Below are positions 51,234 to 61,023 of a stretch of 64,000 nucleotides of DNA, in pieces. Origin of the DNA: JAMZMI01 sp963848175 (GTDB lineage Bacteria > Bacteroidota > Bacteroidia > Cytophagales > Cyclobacteriaceae); contig CAWKCO010000003.1 of NCBI GenBank assembly GCA_963848175.1, positions 372,001 through 436,000 on the forward strand, written 5' to 3'. The translations under genes and the position numbers were made by a program. Below the pieces are notes generated by a model. It was not told where the DNA came from. It worked only from the letters and a program-made list of their open reading frames with translations, and did no database searches. Positions within the stretch are counted from its first letter, which is position 1. Each line of letters begins with the position of its first letter.

Positions 51234-52316
51234 TTACTGATACCTAAGCGTGCGCAAGATAAGCCTACAAATTAAATCAATTTCGGAGTAAGTGATTTGA
51301 TAGTACATAGGTAAACACAAGACGCTCTTGGCTATTGCATCAGATATTGGTAATTCTTGTGATTTAACGTATGCCAGCGATGAAAGCGCAGGGTGAAAGT
51401 AGCGCCTACAAAATATGCCATTGGCTTCCAATGTCCGCATGAGTAATAGACAGTCGGTTTCATTATTGAGCAAGATGGGATAATAAGAGTAATTCGAGCC
51501 TGTTTTATCGTTGAATGGTATTTTCTGAAGGTTGAGTTTGTTAAGCCAATGGTCATACCGTGCATGATCGTTTTTTCTTTTAGCAAGGATACTATTGATA
51601 TAGGGAAGGTTCGCCAAACCCATCGCAGCATGAAACTCGGAGTTTTTACCATTAATGCCTACGCCATTAAAGTTTTCATACCCATCATGGCCAAAGTTGC
51701 GAAGAAACGCCATGCGCTTGAGTAATTCTGGCTGTTGTGTGATTACAGCGCCTCCTTCTGTAGTGTGAAAGACTTTTGTGGCATGGAAACTGGCAGTGCT
51801 GATGTCGCCATACCCATAAACAGATTTTCCCTTATAAGTTGATCCGAAGCAATGTGCAGCATCATAGATGACCTTTAACTTGTGTTTTTTTGCAATCGCG
51901 TCTATGGCATCAATGTCGCAGGGATTGCCATAGACATGTGTAGCAAGTATTGCGCTGGTATGTTCAGTTAGTTTGGCTTCTATTTGCTTCGGGTCAATAT
52001 TGAGTGTGTCTTTGTCAATATCAGCGAAAACAGGGGTACACCCCTCCCAAACTATGCTACTGGTCGTAGCTACGTAACTAAATGGCGTGGTAATGATTTC
52101 TCCTTTTAATTCAAGCGCCTTAATAGCAATTTGCAGGGCGATAGTGCCATTTGTAACATACAACAAATGATCCAGATGCAGATGTTCTTTTAGTTTGAGT
52201 TCTAGCTCATTGACCAGTGGGCCATTGTTGGTGAGCCAATTACGCTCCCAAATGTCTTTGATGTATTGCTGGTATTCGGCAATAGGGGGTAAAAAAGGTT
52301 TTGTGACTGGGATCAT
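51234..52316 (-). CDS. DegT/DnrJ/EryC1/StrS sugar aminotransferase
   Basis: 360 residues. PLP-Lys motif STASFHATKVFHTTEGGAVI, with upstream YVTNGTIALQIAIKALELKG and VIYDAAHCFGSTYKGKSV. Converts a keto-sugar nucleotide to an amino sugar, as in QdtB/FdtB or WecE. Overlaps the FkbM gene by 4 bp. No sugar nucleotide synthesis genes (RmlA/B) are in the window, so the precursor comes from elsewhere. Confidence 0.93.
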   Translation of the reverse strand: MIPVTKPFLPPIAEYQQYIKDIWERNWLTNNGPLVNELELKLKEHLHLDHLLYVTNGTIALQIAIKALELKGEIITTPFSYVATTSSIVWEGCTPVFADIDKDTLNIDPKQIEAKLTEHTSAILATHVYGNPCDIDAIDAIAKKHKLKVIYDAAHCFGSTYKGKSVYGYGDISTASFHATKVFHTTEGGAVITQQPELLKRMAFLRNFGHDGYENFNGVGINGKNSEFHAAMGLANLPYINSILAKRKNDHARYDHWLNKLNLQKIPFNDKTGSNYSYYPILLNNETDCLLLMRTLEANGIFCRRYFHPALSSLAYVKSQELPISDAIAKSVLCLPMYYQITYSEIDLICRLILRTLRYQ

Positions 52317-53083
52317 GCTGACAGTTGTTCAATTGTTATTGAATCCAGTAAACTTCCTTTTTTCACAAAGGCCATTTCTACCAGCCAAAGTCCTTTTCTG
52401 TGAAAGGGTCTATTCAAATCGGTAAATTCAAAAAGAGTGTATCCCTTGTTATTCATATAAATGATGACATTCAAAAGATCGTTTTTAAACGTTTTGTTCA
52501 TCACACTTGCTTCCACTAGGAAAATGTCCGTTTTACCAAAGTAATTAGAGCAACCTTCAAGGACTTCTAAATCGAGACCTTCTGCATCAATTTTAATAAT
52601 ATCGGGTGTTGGTAAATTGGATTCACTCAAAAGGTCATTGATTGTGACAATTGGGATTTCAATCTGTTTAAGCCCTAAATATTGAGCCTCTTCTTTGGTA
52701 TATCTAAATGAAGAGCTGTCGTCCCTTTCGTGTAGGGTAAACTGGAAGATGCCTTTTTTTGCGCCAGCTCCGAAAGGAAAAAAAGTGATCTCATGCTTAT
52801 TTAGTAGGTCTTCAAAAGAGGCTTTGAGCCATTCTTGTGGTTCAAGTAGGGTGTATTGGGCTGTAGGAAAATACTTGATTACTTCCCTCGTCCATGTGCC
52901 ATGATTGGCACCAATATCAACAATGTGCTTAGGTTCAAATTCAAATTGCACGAGTAATTGCAGAAAGTTTGTCATCAATGAATCTTTCGTGCCTTCAAGC
53001 TCTCGTTGAAACGAGCCTAAACCCAATCTTTTATTTAAAGGTTGGATGATGCGAATGAGTAATTTTTTTATCGTTTGCTTCAT
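52313..53083 (-). CDS. FkbM-family methyltransferase
   Basis: 256 residues. The SAM-binding motif is HIVDIGANHGTWTREVIKYF; the FkbM-type DIIKIDAEGLDLEVLEGCSN and later strands are present. Probably O-methylates a sugar of the surface glycan. Eleven bp downstream of the ABC ATPase gene. Confidence 0.9.
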   Translation of the reverse strand: MKQTIKKLLIRIIQPLNKRLGLGSFQRELEGTKDSLMTNFLQLLVQFEFEPKHIVDIGANHGTWTREVIKYFPTAQYTLLEPQEWLKASFEDLLNKHEITFFPFGAGAKKGIFQFTLHERDDSSSFRYTKEEAQYLGLKQIEIPIVTINDLLSESNLPTPDIIKIDAEGLDLEVLEGCSNYFGKTDIFLVEASVMNKTFKNDLLNVIIYMNNKGYTLFEFTDLNRPFHRKGLWLVEMAFVKKGSLLDSITIEQLSA

Positions 53084-53093
53084 ACTTCAACAA

Positions 53094-54353
53094 TTATGAT
53101 ATTTCCCAATCAAAAGTAGGTTTAATAAATCCAGGTTCTTTGCCCATCCAACTACCATGTGGTCGATCTCCAGCCTGTATTTGAAAATGCAGAATGTTGT
53201 GCTCGACGAATATTGTTTCCTTGCTGTCTTTTATCAGGTAGAGAGAAAGACTGTAATCCCCTATATTTAAGAATCCTTTGGGGAGGAAACATTTCACCTC
53301 ATTTATTCCTAAATTTAGTTTCGTCCCGTCATGTGCATGTGTAAATGTAAAAAGTTCTTCCCCCATTGACCCATACAAGACATAGGTAATGTGAAGGTTT
53401 TGTGGGTGCTTAACTTCAAGTTTACATGATAGCACGAGTTGGTCAAATTCGTCTAGAACCGTTTTATTTTGAGTAGTCAAAATAGTCAGTTCAATAAAGC
53501 GAAAGTCTGAAGTTTCATATTTTGAATCTCTCAATATGAGGCTTTTGTGATTTAGATGATCACCTAGATAATGGGACATGGCTGTTTCTACCTCGCCCAT
53601 AAATGAAACTTGCCCTTTTTCTAAAATCATCCCGCGGGTACAAAGCGTTTTCACACTAGCCATATTATGACTAACGAATAATACCGTTCTTCCTTCACCC
53701 ATCGAAACATCTTTCATTTTCCCGATGGCTTTTTTCTGGAACTCCGCATCACCTACGGCCAGTACTTCATCTACAATCAAAATCTCCGGATCGAGATGTG
53801 CGGCGATGGAAAAACCTAAGCGTACGGTCATGCCAGAGGAATAACGCTTCACGGGTGTATCCAGGTAGCGATCTACTCCGGCAAATGAGGCAATTTCATC
53901 CAACTTGGCCTTGATCTCATGTCGTGACATACCCATGATGGTTCCATTCATATAGATATTTTCGCGCCCCGTCATTTCTGGATGAAAACCTGTACCTACC
54001 TCCAGCAGGGAAGCAATCCTTCCTCGTGCTTTAATCGATCCTGTAGTTGGGGAAGTGACGCGGGAGAGTATCTTAAGTAATGTGGACTTGCCTGCGCCAT
54101 TTTTACCAATAATCCCTAGTACTTCACCTTTCTCTACTTCAAAATTGATGTCCTGAAGAGCCCATACATAGGGATTGTCTGATTTGGTGGAGCGGTCATT
54201 GGTCTCGCCTACTTTTAGGAAGGGGTCATCCTTCCCTCGGATACTGCGCCACCAGCGGCTCAGGTCGTGACTGAGCGTACCTGTTCCTACTTCTCCCAAG
54301 CGGTATTGTTTGGAGATGTTTTCGACTAATATGGCTGGGGTGTTATTTTTCAA
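53094..54353 (-). CDS. wzt: Polysaccharide ABC transporter ATP-binding protein (Wzt-like)
   Basis: 419 residues. Walker A GIIGKNGAGKSTLLKIL, signature YSSGMTVRLGFSIAAHL, Walker B EILIVDEVLAVGDAEFQ. The C-terminal part (about 260-419) is a beta-sandwich like the Wzt carbohydrate-binding domain, which recognises the terminal modification of the chain. With the permease downstream of 55245 it exports a finished glycan from the cytoplasm. A terminal methyl group made by FkbM would fit the recognised cap. Confidence 0.92.
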   Translation of the reverse strand: MKNNTPAILVENISKQYRLGEVGTGTLSHDLSRWWRSIRGKDDPFLKVGETNDRSTKSDNPYVWALQDINFEVEKGEVLGIIGKNGAGKSTLLKILSRVTSPTTGSIKARGRIASLLEVGTGFHPEMTGRENIYMNGTIMGMSRHEIKAKLDEIASFAGVDRYLDTPVKRYSSGMTVRLGFSIAAHLDPEILIVDEVLAVGDAEFQKKAIGKMKDVSMGEGRTVLFVSHNMASVKTLCTRGMILEKGQVSFMGEVETAMSHYLGDHLNHKSLILRDSKYETSDFRFIELTILTTQNKTVLDEFDQLVLSCKLEVKHPQNLHITYVLYGSMGEELFTFTHAHDGTKLNLGINEVKCFLPKGFLNIGDYSLSLYLIKDSKETIFVEHNILHFQIQAGDRPHGSWMGKEPGFIKPTFDWEIS

Positions 54354-54390
54354 AATCGCTGGTAGCTTTTCTATTGTGTTTTTCTGATAA

Positions 54391-55245
54391 CTAGACGGTG
54401 TCCATAAAGGACTTCTCTGTTTTGTTAAAAATAAGCGTTCCCAAAACTAAAACAATTGCAGTAAACGCAATGCTGTAAGTTAAAAGATAAATATCAAACT
54501 GCCCAGCCCCTAAAAAACCATATCTAAAAGTCTCCACAATGGAGGTAATGGGGTTGAGTTCTATAATCCAGCGGTACTTCTCAGGAGCGGTGGAGAGTGG
54601 GTAGATCACAGGGGTGGCATACATCAAGAGTTGAATGCCGAATGTGAGAAGGAAAACCAGATCCCTGTATTTAGTAGTGAGCGAAGTGATGATCATCCCA
54701 AGACCCAATCCCAATCCGGCCAAGAGCAAAATCAGAACAGGGAGCAGTAAAGCATATTCATTGATGGAGAACTGTGCCTCTGTTGCCAGACCGAAGTACG
54801 CCAGAAGAGCCAAAAACAAAAGAAACTGAATACCAAATTTGACCAAATTGGAAATCACAATAGAGAGTGGGGTGACCAATCTTGGAAAATAGACTTTACC
54901 AAATACGCCCTGATTGTCTTTGAATACGGTGGATACTTTATTGAGGCAGTCAGCAAAATAATTCCATATGGTGATCCCCGCCATATAAAACAGCGGTTGG
55001 GGGAGACCATCGGTCGAAATACCAGCGAGGTTTCCAAAAACGAATACATAGATGACTGTGGTGAAAATGGGCTGGATAAAAAACCACAACGGGCCGAGGA
55101 TGGTTTGTTTATAATACGTCACAAAGTCCCGCTTGATCAGCATACGCAAAAGGTCGCGGTAACGCCAGACTTCTCTCCAATTAAGAGCAAGGAGACTTGA
55201 CTGGGGCTCAATTATCAAATCAAAGGACTGCTTATCGCTATGCAT
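54391..55245 (-). CDS. wzm: Polysaccharide ABC transporter permease (Wzm-like)
   Basis: 284 residues, ABC-2 type. Six membrane segments such as LGPLWFFIQPIFTTVIYVFV, IQFLLFLALLAYFGLA, LLLPVLILLLAGLGLGLGMI and AIVLVLGTLIFNKTEKSF. LLRMLIKRDFVTYYKQTILG precedes the first. It forms the channel for the Wzt ATPase. First gene of the minus-strand glycan locus. Confidence 0.92.
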   Translation of the reverse strand: MHSDKQSFDLIIEPQSSLLALNWREVWRYRDLLRMLIKRDFVTYYKQTILGPLWFFIQPIFTTVIYVFVFGNLAGISTDGLPQPLFYMAGITIWNYFADCLNKVSTVFKDNQGVFGKVYFPRLVTPLSIVISNLVKFGIQFLLFLALLAYFGLATEAQFSINEYALLLPVLILLLAGLGLGLGMIITSLTTKYRDLVFLLTFGIQLLMYATPVIYPLSTAPEKYRWIIELNPITSIVETFRYGFLGAGQFDIYLLTYSIAFTAIVLVLGTLIFNKTEKSFMDTV

Positions 55246-55325
55246 AATGGGATTATTGATCGAAAAATGGGAATTAAATATCGAAGTTAGAACAAATAGT
55301 CCAATGAAAACGAGAGTTTTGTGAT

Positions 55326-58300
55326 ATGAATCGACGAATGCTTTTCAGTTTGTTATGGATGTGCGTGTGGATGCCACGTGCATTTGGGCAAGCATGTCCG
55401 ACTGGTTCATTCACCGTCCAGACCGACCTGTGCATCAATGAAAGCCTTCAACTAGACAATACATCTGCAAACGGAGCGGTGAGTGACTGGGATTTTTGTA
55501 TAGGGGATTTGTCGAAAGCACCAACCCAAAGCAATCTGGGGACATTTGGTTTTCCTTATAAGATGGAAGTGGTTGACAGTTTGGGTCAGTATTACGCATT
55601 TGTATCTAACCGAAACCCTGTCAATATTTTCCGTTTAGACTTTGGCACAAGTTTATCCAATACACCTTCGGCACCTAAAGCTTTGGACGTAGGGGTAGCT
55701 CAGATGTTTAGCGTAGAGATATTTTCACATTCAGGCAAATGGTATGGTTATGTGATAGAGGGTAGCGGCAAGCTTTATCGGCTGGAATTTGGAGCGGATT
55801 TGACTTCTAAGCCTAATCTGACACTTGTTGGCCAGTTTGGTGGTTTGACGAGTGGCATCAGTTTGGAATATCAGAAAATAGGAAATAGTCATTTGCTCTT
55901 TGTCTTAGGTTATGCAAATACGCAGCTGGTACGTTTAGATTTTGGAAGTGATCCCCTGAATCTAGTACCAGCTGTAGGTCAGATAACTATCTCTGGGCTG
56001 AGCACAGGGCTGGGTTTAAGCTTGATAAAAGAATGCGATACTTGGTATGGTTTTGTAGCTTCTAATGGTAATAATAAAGTTTATAAGATAAATTTCGGAT
56101 CTGATTTAATGAATAATTCCCCTGTGATCACAGATTTAGGGGTGGCGATGACTAGCATTCGGGGGATCACTGCGATAGAGGAATATGGAGCGCACTATTT
56201 ATTTGGACAGACAGGGAGTGGTAATGTTTATCGAGTAGATTTTGGGAGTAGCTATAGTAATACAGGGGTTCAGCTAAATAATTTAACGAATCTAGGTGTA
56301 TTGACCAATAATTCAGGTTTTGGGATATATCAAGAAGGGAGTAGGTATTACGGATTTTCTAGTGAGAATTTCACCGGTGGAAAGATATACCGATTGACTT
56401 TTCCTAATGTTTGCAATGCATCGACAGCAACAAGCACGGCCTTTGAGCCAAAGAATATTTTCTACAGTCAGGCGGGCACTTACACGCTTGGCTTAAAAGC
56501 GACAGATACCAATGGCAACAGCCGCTCTACACGGCAGACAGTGACGGTGGGGGCAGCTATAGCGCCCGATATCCGCTTTAATGTGGATCATAGCCGATGT
56601 GTGTCAAATGCCAATACGTTTAGTGCTCAAAATACCAGTGGGGATATCAATAGCTATAGTTGGGATTTTGGAGATGGCAATTCCAGTGCCACTCCCAACC
56701 CTACACATCAATATGCCGCAGCGGGTACTTATGAAGTATCTCTAACAGTGGACAATGGAACATGTGAAAATGTATATGTAGATACGCTGACGATTTATCC
56801 AGAACCCTCAGCGGCGAGCTTCACTTTGCCTTCAGGCAGTCAATGTACTTCTACATTGATCACCTTTACCAATACCACAGATGAATCCGGTTTCACTGGG
56901 GGGCTGCAATACCTTTGGGATTTTAATGGCGAAGCAACAAGCACTTTGCGCAACCCCACGTATATATTTCCCACCTCCGGGGAGAAGGAGATCAGCCTGA
57001 TTGCCTATGTGCCGGGGTGTAGCACCACGCTATTTACGCAGCAGCTGAGTATTATTGAAGACATATCGCCATCCTTTATTTATTCACACAATTGCTTTGG
57101 ACAGGATGTGGCATTTACCAGCACCACACCATCTGCGAATATCATTGGCTATACTTGGAGCTTTGGAGATGGTGCAACCTCTAATCAGGAAAACCCACTC
57201 CATACCTTTGCCACTGCAGAAAAATTTGCGGTAACCTTAGCAATAGAGACCACTTCTGGTTGCATAAGTAGTGTGACGGATACGGTCAATGTAAGCTTTG
57301 CCCCCTTGGCTAGTATCACTAGTGGGAATGGGGAAGCTAACGTACCGATATCACTTACAGGCAATGACCTGACGAGCATTCAGGATGCAGTGACGGGCTG
57401 GAACTGGAAATATGAAAACAACAGCTTTTCTACCAATAAAAATACCCAGATTAGCTTCCCCACAGCAGGAGTGTATGAAGTGGCGCTGGAAGTAGCCACC
57501 AGTCAGGGCTGTGTGGATGAAGTGAAGAAAAACATCACGGTTGCAGCGCCTGTATGTCCCTATCCCGATTTCACCGTCCAGACCGACCTGTGCATCAATG
57601 AAAGCCTTCAACTAGACAATACATCTGCAAACGGAGCGGTGAGTGACTGGGATTTTTGTATAGGGGATTTGTCGAAAGCACCAACCCAAAGCAATCTGGG
57701 GACATTTGGTTTTCCTTATAAGATGGAAGTGGTTGACAGTTTGGGTCAGTATTACGCATTTGTATCTAACCGAAACCCTGTCAATATTTTCCGTTTAGAC
57801 TTTGGCACAAGTTTATCCAATACACCTTCGGCACCTAAAGCTTTGGACGTAGGGGTAGCTCAGATGTTTAGCGTAGAGATATTTTCACATTCAGGCAAAT
57901 GGTATGGTTATGTGATAGAGGGTAGCGGCAAGCTTTATCGGCTGGAATTTGGAGCGGATTTGACTTCTAAGCCTAATCTGACACTTGTTGGCCAGTTTGG
58001 TGGTTTGACGAGTGGCATCAGTTTGGAATATCAGAAAATAGGAAATAGTCATTTGCTCTTTGTCTTAGGTTATGCAAATACGCAGCTGGTACGTTTAGAT
58101 TTTGGAAGTGATCCCCTGAATCTAGTACCAGCTGTAGGTCAGATAACTATCTCTGGGCTGAGCACAGGGCTGGGTTTAAGCTTGATAAAAGAATGCGATA
58201 CTTGGTATGGTTTTGTAGCTTCTAATGGTAATAATAAAGTTTATAAGATAAATTTCGGATCTGATTTAATGAATAATTCCCCTGTGATCACAGATTTAGG

Positions 58301-61001
58301 GGTGGCGATGACTAGCATTCGGGGGATCACTGCGATAGAGGAATATGGAGCGCACTATTTATTTGGACAGACAGGGAGTGGTAATGTTTATCGAGTAGAT
58401 TTTGGGAGTAGCTATAGTAATACAGGGGTTCAGCTAAATAATTTAACGAATCTAGGTGTATTGACCAATAATTCAGGTTTTGGGATATATCAAGAAGGGA
58501 GTAGGTATTACGGATTTTCTAGTGAGAATTTCACCGGTGGAAAGATATACCGATTGACTTTCCCCAACATCTGCAATGCATCTACAGCAACAAGCACGGC
58601 CTTTGAGCCAAAGAATATTTCTTATAGTCAGGGGGGTACTTACCAGATAGGACTCAGGGTCACAGATGCCAATGGCCATAGCCGATCCACGAGGCAGACA
58701 GTGACGGTGGGTGAGGAATTGGCTCCAGATATCGGTTTTAGCTATCAGGCGGTAAACTGCGAGGAGCTCAATTTTTCTTTTGAGGTGGATCAAGACGTAT
58801 TCTCCTCATACGAGTGGGATTTTGGAGATGGGCAGATCGGATCCGGAGCACAAGTCAATCACCAATTCGTCACAGCGGGCTCTTACAATGTGTCTATAAA
58901 AGGAGAAACAATTAACGGCTGTAGCAATAACACTTCGAAAAGTATAAATATCTACGCTGCTCCGCCAAATCCTGCTTTTGAGATCCAATCTGCTTTTTTA
59001 TGCACAGGTCAGGAAATTACCTTACTCAATGAGACCAGTGAGTTGGGCTATGATGTTGACCAAATTGTCTATGAGTGGTCTATCGGTGCATGGACCTCCA
59101 ATGAAAAATCTCCCATCCTCAGTATCGATACCGTAGGAACGTTTGAAGTCACGCTAAGGGTGAATATCCCTGGTTGTGAGTCTGAGCCGGTGAGCCAGTT
59201 TTTTACATTGAAAGAAGGAATAAAAGCTGATTTTTCCTTTGTCAGTAGCTGTGCTGACTTCCCTGTACCGTTTATCAACCTGACAGGCGATCCTTCAGCG
59301 TCGTATGTTTGGGATTTCGGAGATGGATTCTCAAGTACTGCCGAGCAAATGGATCACCTCTATGCGGAAGGAGGCACATATACCGTCACTCTTACGGCTA
59401 CCAAACCCAACGGATGTATTGATATAGTGTCTAAAGATATTTTGGTGGATACCCCGCCCAATGTCGATTTTGAGTATAGTCTCTTGTGTACCAATACTCC
59501 TTCTACTTTCACGGATTTGAGTGTAGCAGACAATGCAGACATCATCGCCTGGCAGTGGTTTGTAGATGATGAGTTGGTTTCGGAAGAACAGAACCCCGCC
59601 ATCATCTTTGAAACTTCGGGACTAAAAAATCTTCGCCTTGTGGTATTTGCGAGTAGTGGCTGTGAAGCGGCACTTAGTGAAAATATTTTTGTGATAGATG
59701 CGCCAGAACTTGTGGTCACCTCGGAGTTAGGCTGTCTGGGATTTGCATCTAAGTTTACGGATGAAACTGGAGTTTCTCAATCACGACTATGGATTGTAGA
59801 TGGCGTGACTCAGGCTGCTACAGGAGCAACCATGACATATACCTTCAACACACCAGGTCTACATACGGTCACTTTAACGGCGACACAAACCACCAACTGC
59901 TCCGCTACCAAAGTTATTGAGGTGAATATTCCAGCGAATCCTGTTTTGAGCATCAGCGTAGATGGTGAATGTGCCAATCAAGATATTTTTGTTGAGGACA
60001 TTTCTGTGCCAATTTCAGGTAATGCAATTGTTTCAAGAACTTGGAGTGTGGAAGGTGTGTCTTTCGGAAATGGTAAAATATCCTTACTTCCTGTGGATGG
60101 TGGGGGTAATTACGAGGTAAAACTCGATGTGATCACAGCTTTTGGATGCCAGTTGTCCTCTACACGAAATGTGAAATTGTTGGAAGCACCCACTGCATCA
60201 TTCAACCTCTCTACAAACTATGGTGTACCACCTTTCACCATATCCACTACCAATAGTTCTACAGGAGCCACTGGCTACACGTGGTTCATAGACAATCAGC
60301 AAGTGTCTACTCAAGCTTCGCCTCTCCTTACCATTTCCTCACAAGGAACGAAAAACATTAAGATGGTTGCAAGAAATGCAGTCGGCTGTACCGATAGCGT
60401 GGAATTAGAAGTAATTTCAGCTTTGTCAAAATCCGATTTGGTGATTGAAAAAGTAGAGTTGATAACCAATGGAAGTACGCGAAATCTGCTCATCGAATTA
60501 AGAAATCAGGGCAACCTCCCCGTTGAGGAGATGGATTTTGCGATTAAATTGGAAAAGGAATTTACGCTCTCGGAGAAGGTGATTCAGCGGATTGAAATCG
60601 GCAAGCGTGCCATTGTACGTTTGAGCACGGGGATTCCTGCAGCAAATTCATTATCCTATTTGTGTGTAGCTGTTTCAAATATAAGGTTCTCAAATGACCT
60701 TTCACCAGAGAATAATGAGTGGTGTATGACGCTTCAGAGTGAAAAAAGCATTATTGAACCACCATATCCCAATCCAACAGAAGGAATCACTACAGTGCGC
60801 ACGGTTTTAACCCTTCCGGGCAAAACCTCCATTACGGTAATGGACATGCTTGGTCAAGTGCATATCAGCCAGGTTTTTGATCAATTGTCTGCTGGTCTGC
60901 ATGTTTTTCCTTTGGACTTGACAGCTCTGGATGCAGGTACTTATCTGGTGTATATTCAGCATCCGAGCGGAGAAGATGAGTATAAGATCACGAAAAGGTA
61001 G
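55326..61001 (+). CDS. Giant T9SS surface protein with beta-propellers and PKD domains
   Basis: 1891 residues. A signal peptide (MNRRMLFSLLWMCVWMPRAF) is followed by: a propeller-like domain (about 28-360) of six ~50-residue blades with a YRLxFG motif; PKD domains with WDFGDG or WSFGDG cores near 443 and 608; a second, almost identical propeller-like domain (about 748-1080); more PKD/Ig-like modules (WDFGDG near 1160 and 1327); and a T9SS sorting domain from about 1811 (PPYPNPTEGITTVRTVLTL, LDAGTYLVYIQ, KITKR). Likely a cell-surface adhesin or gliding-associated protein. The two propeller regions share 992 identical bases. Divergent from the glycan export operon. Confidence 0.9.
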   Translation: MNRRMLFSLLWMCVWMPRAFGQACPTGSFTVQTDLCINESLQLDNTSANGAVSDWDFCIGDLSKAPTQSNLGTFGFPYKMEVVDSLGQYYAFVSNRNPVNIFRLDFGTSLSNTPSAPKALDVGVAQMFSVEIFSHSGKWYGYVIEGSGKLYRLEFGADLTSKPNLTLVGQFGGLTSGISLEYQKIGNSHLLFVLGYANTQLVRLDFGSDPLNLVPAVGQITISGLSTGLGLSLIKECDTWYGFVASNGNNKVYKINFGSDLMNNSPVITDLGVAMTSIRGITAIEEYGAHYLFGQTGSGNVYRVDFGSSYSNTGVQLNNLTNLGVLTNNSGFGIYQEGSRYYGFSSENFTGGKIYRLTFPNVCNASTATSTAFEPKNIFYSQAGTYTLGLKATDTNGNSRSTRQTVTVGAAIAPDIRFNVDHSRCVSNANTFSAQNTSGDINSYSWDFGDGNSSATPNPTHQYAAAGTYEVSLTVDNGTCENVYVDTLTIYPEPSAASFTLPSGSQCTSTLITFTNTTDESGFTGGLQYLWDFNGEATSTLRNPTYIFPTSGEKEISLIAYVPGCSTTLFTQQLSIIEDISPSFIYSHNCFGQDVAFTSTTPSANIIGYTWSFGDGATSNQENPLHTFATAEKFAVTLAIETTSGCISSVTDTVNVSFAPLASITSGNGEANVPISLTGNDLTSIQDAVTGWNWKYENNSFSTNKNTQISFPTAGVYEVALEVATSQGCVDEVKKNITVAAPVCPYPDFTVQTDLCINESLQLDNTSANGAVSDWDFCIGDLSKAPTQSNLGTFGFPYKMEVVDSLGQYYAFVSNRNPVNIFRLDFGTSLSNTPSAPKALDVGVAQMFSVEIFSHSGKWYGYVIEGSGKLYRLEFGADLTSKPNLTLVGQFGGLTSGISLEYQKIGNSHLLFVLGYANTQLVRLDFGSDPLNLVPAVGQITISGLSTGLGLSLIKECDTWYGFVASNGNNKVYKINFGSDLMNNSPVITDLGVAMTSIRGITAIEEYGAHYLFGQTGSGNVYRVDFGSSYSNTGVQLNNLTNLGVLTNNSGFGIYQEGSRYYGFSSENFTGGKIYRLTFPNICNASTATSTAFEPKNISYSQGGTYQIGLRVTDANGHSRSTRQTVTVGEELAPDIGFSYQAVNCEELNFSFEVDQDVFSSYEWDFGDGQIGSGAQVNHQFVTAGSYNVSIKGETINGCSNNTSKSINIYAAPPNPAFEIQSAFLCTGQEITLLNETSELGYDVDQIVYEWSIGAWTSNEKSPILSIDTVGTFEVTLRVNIPGCESEPVSQFFTLKEGIKADFSFVSSCADFPVPFINLTGDPSASYVWDFGDGFSSTAEQMDHLYAEGGTYTVTLTATKPNGCIDIVSKDILVDTPPNVDFEYSLLCTNTPSTFTDLSVADNADIIAWQWFVDDELVSEEQNPAIIFETSGLKNLRLVVFASSGCEAALSENIFVIDAPELVVTSELGCLGFASKFTDETGVSQSRLWIVDGVTQAATGATMTYTFNTPGLHTVTLTATQTTNCSATKVIEVNIPANPVLSISVDGECANQDIFVEDISVPISGNAIVSRTWSVEGVSFGNGKISLLPVDGGGNYEVKLDVITAFGCQLSSTRNVKLLEAPTASFNLSTNYGVPPFTISTTNSSTGATGYTWFIDNQQVSTQASPLLTISSQGTKNIKMVARNAVGCTDSVELEVISALSKSDLVIEKVELITNGSTRNLLIELRNQGNLPVEEMDFAIKLEKEFTLSEKVIQRIEIGKRAIVRLSTGIPAANSLSYLCVAVSNIRFSNDLSPENNEWCMTLQSEKSIIEPPYPNPTEGITTVRTVLTLPGKTSITVMDMLGQVHISQVFDQLSAGLHVFPLDLTALDAGTYLVYIQHPSGEDEYKITKR
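55410..56401 (+). repeat. 992-bp direct repeat, copy 1
   Basis: Identical base for base to 57570-58561, offset exactly 2160 bp (720 codons), in frame. It encodes the propeller-like domain. Homology declines sharply right after the identical block and before it. Confidence 0.95.
57570..58561 (+). repeat. 992-bp direct repeat, copy 2
   Basis: Second copy of the propeller-coding repeat. Downstream of the perfect block, similar but diverged sequence continues for about 130 bp (ACAGCAACAAGCACGGCC and similar), as expected if gene conversion homogenised the central part of an older duplication. Confidence 0.95.
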
Positions 61002-61023
61002 ATCTTCGGATTTCTCGTCTTCT

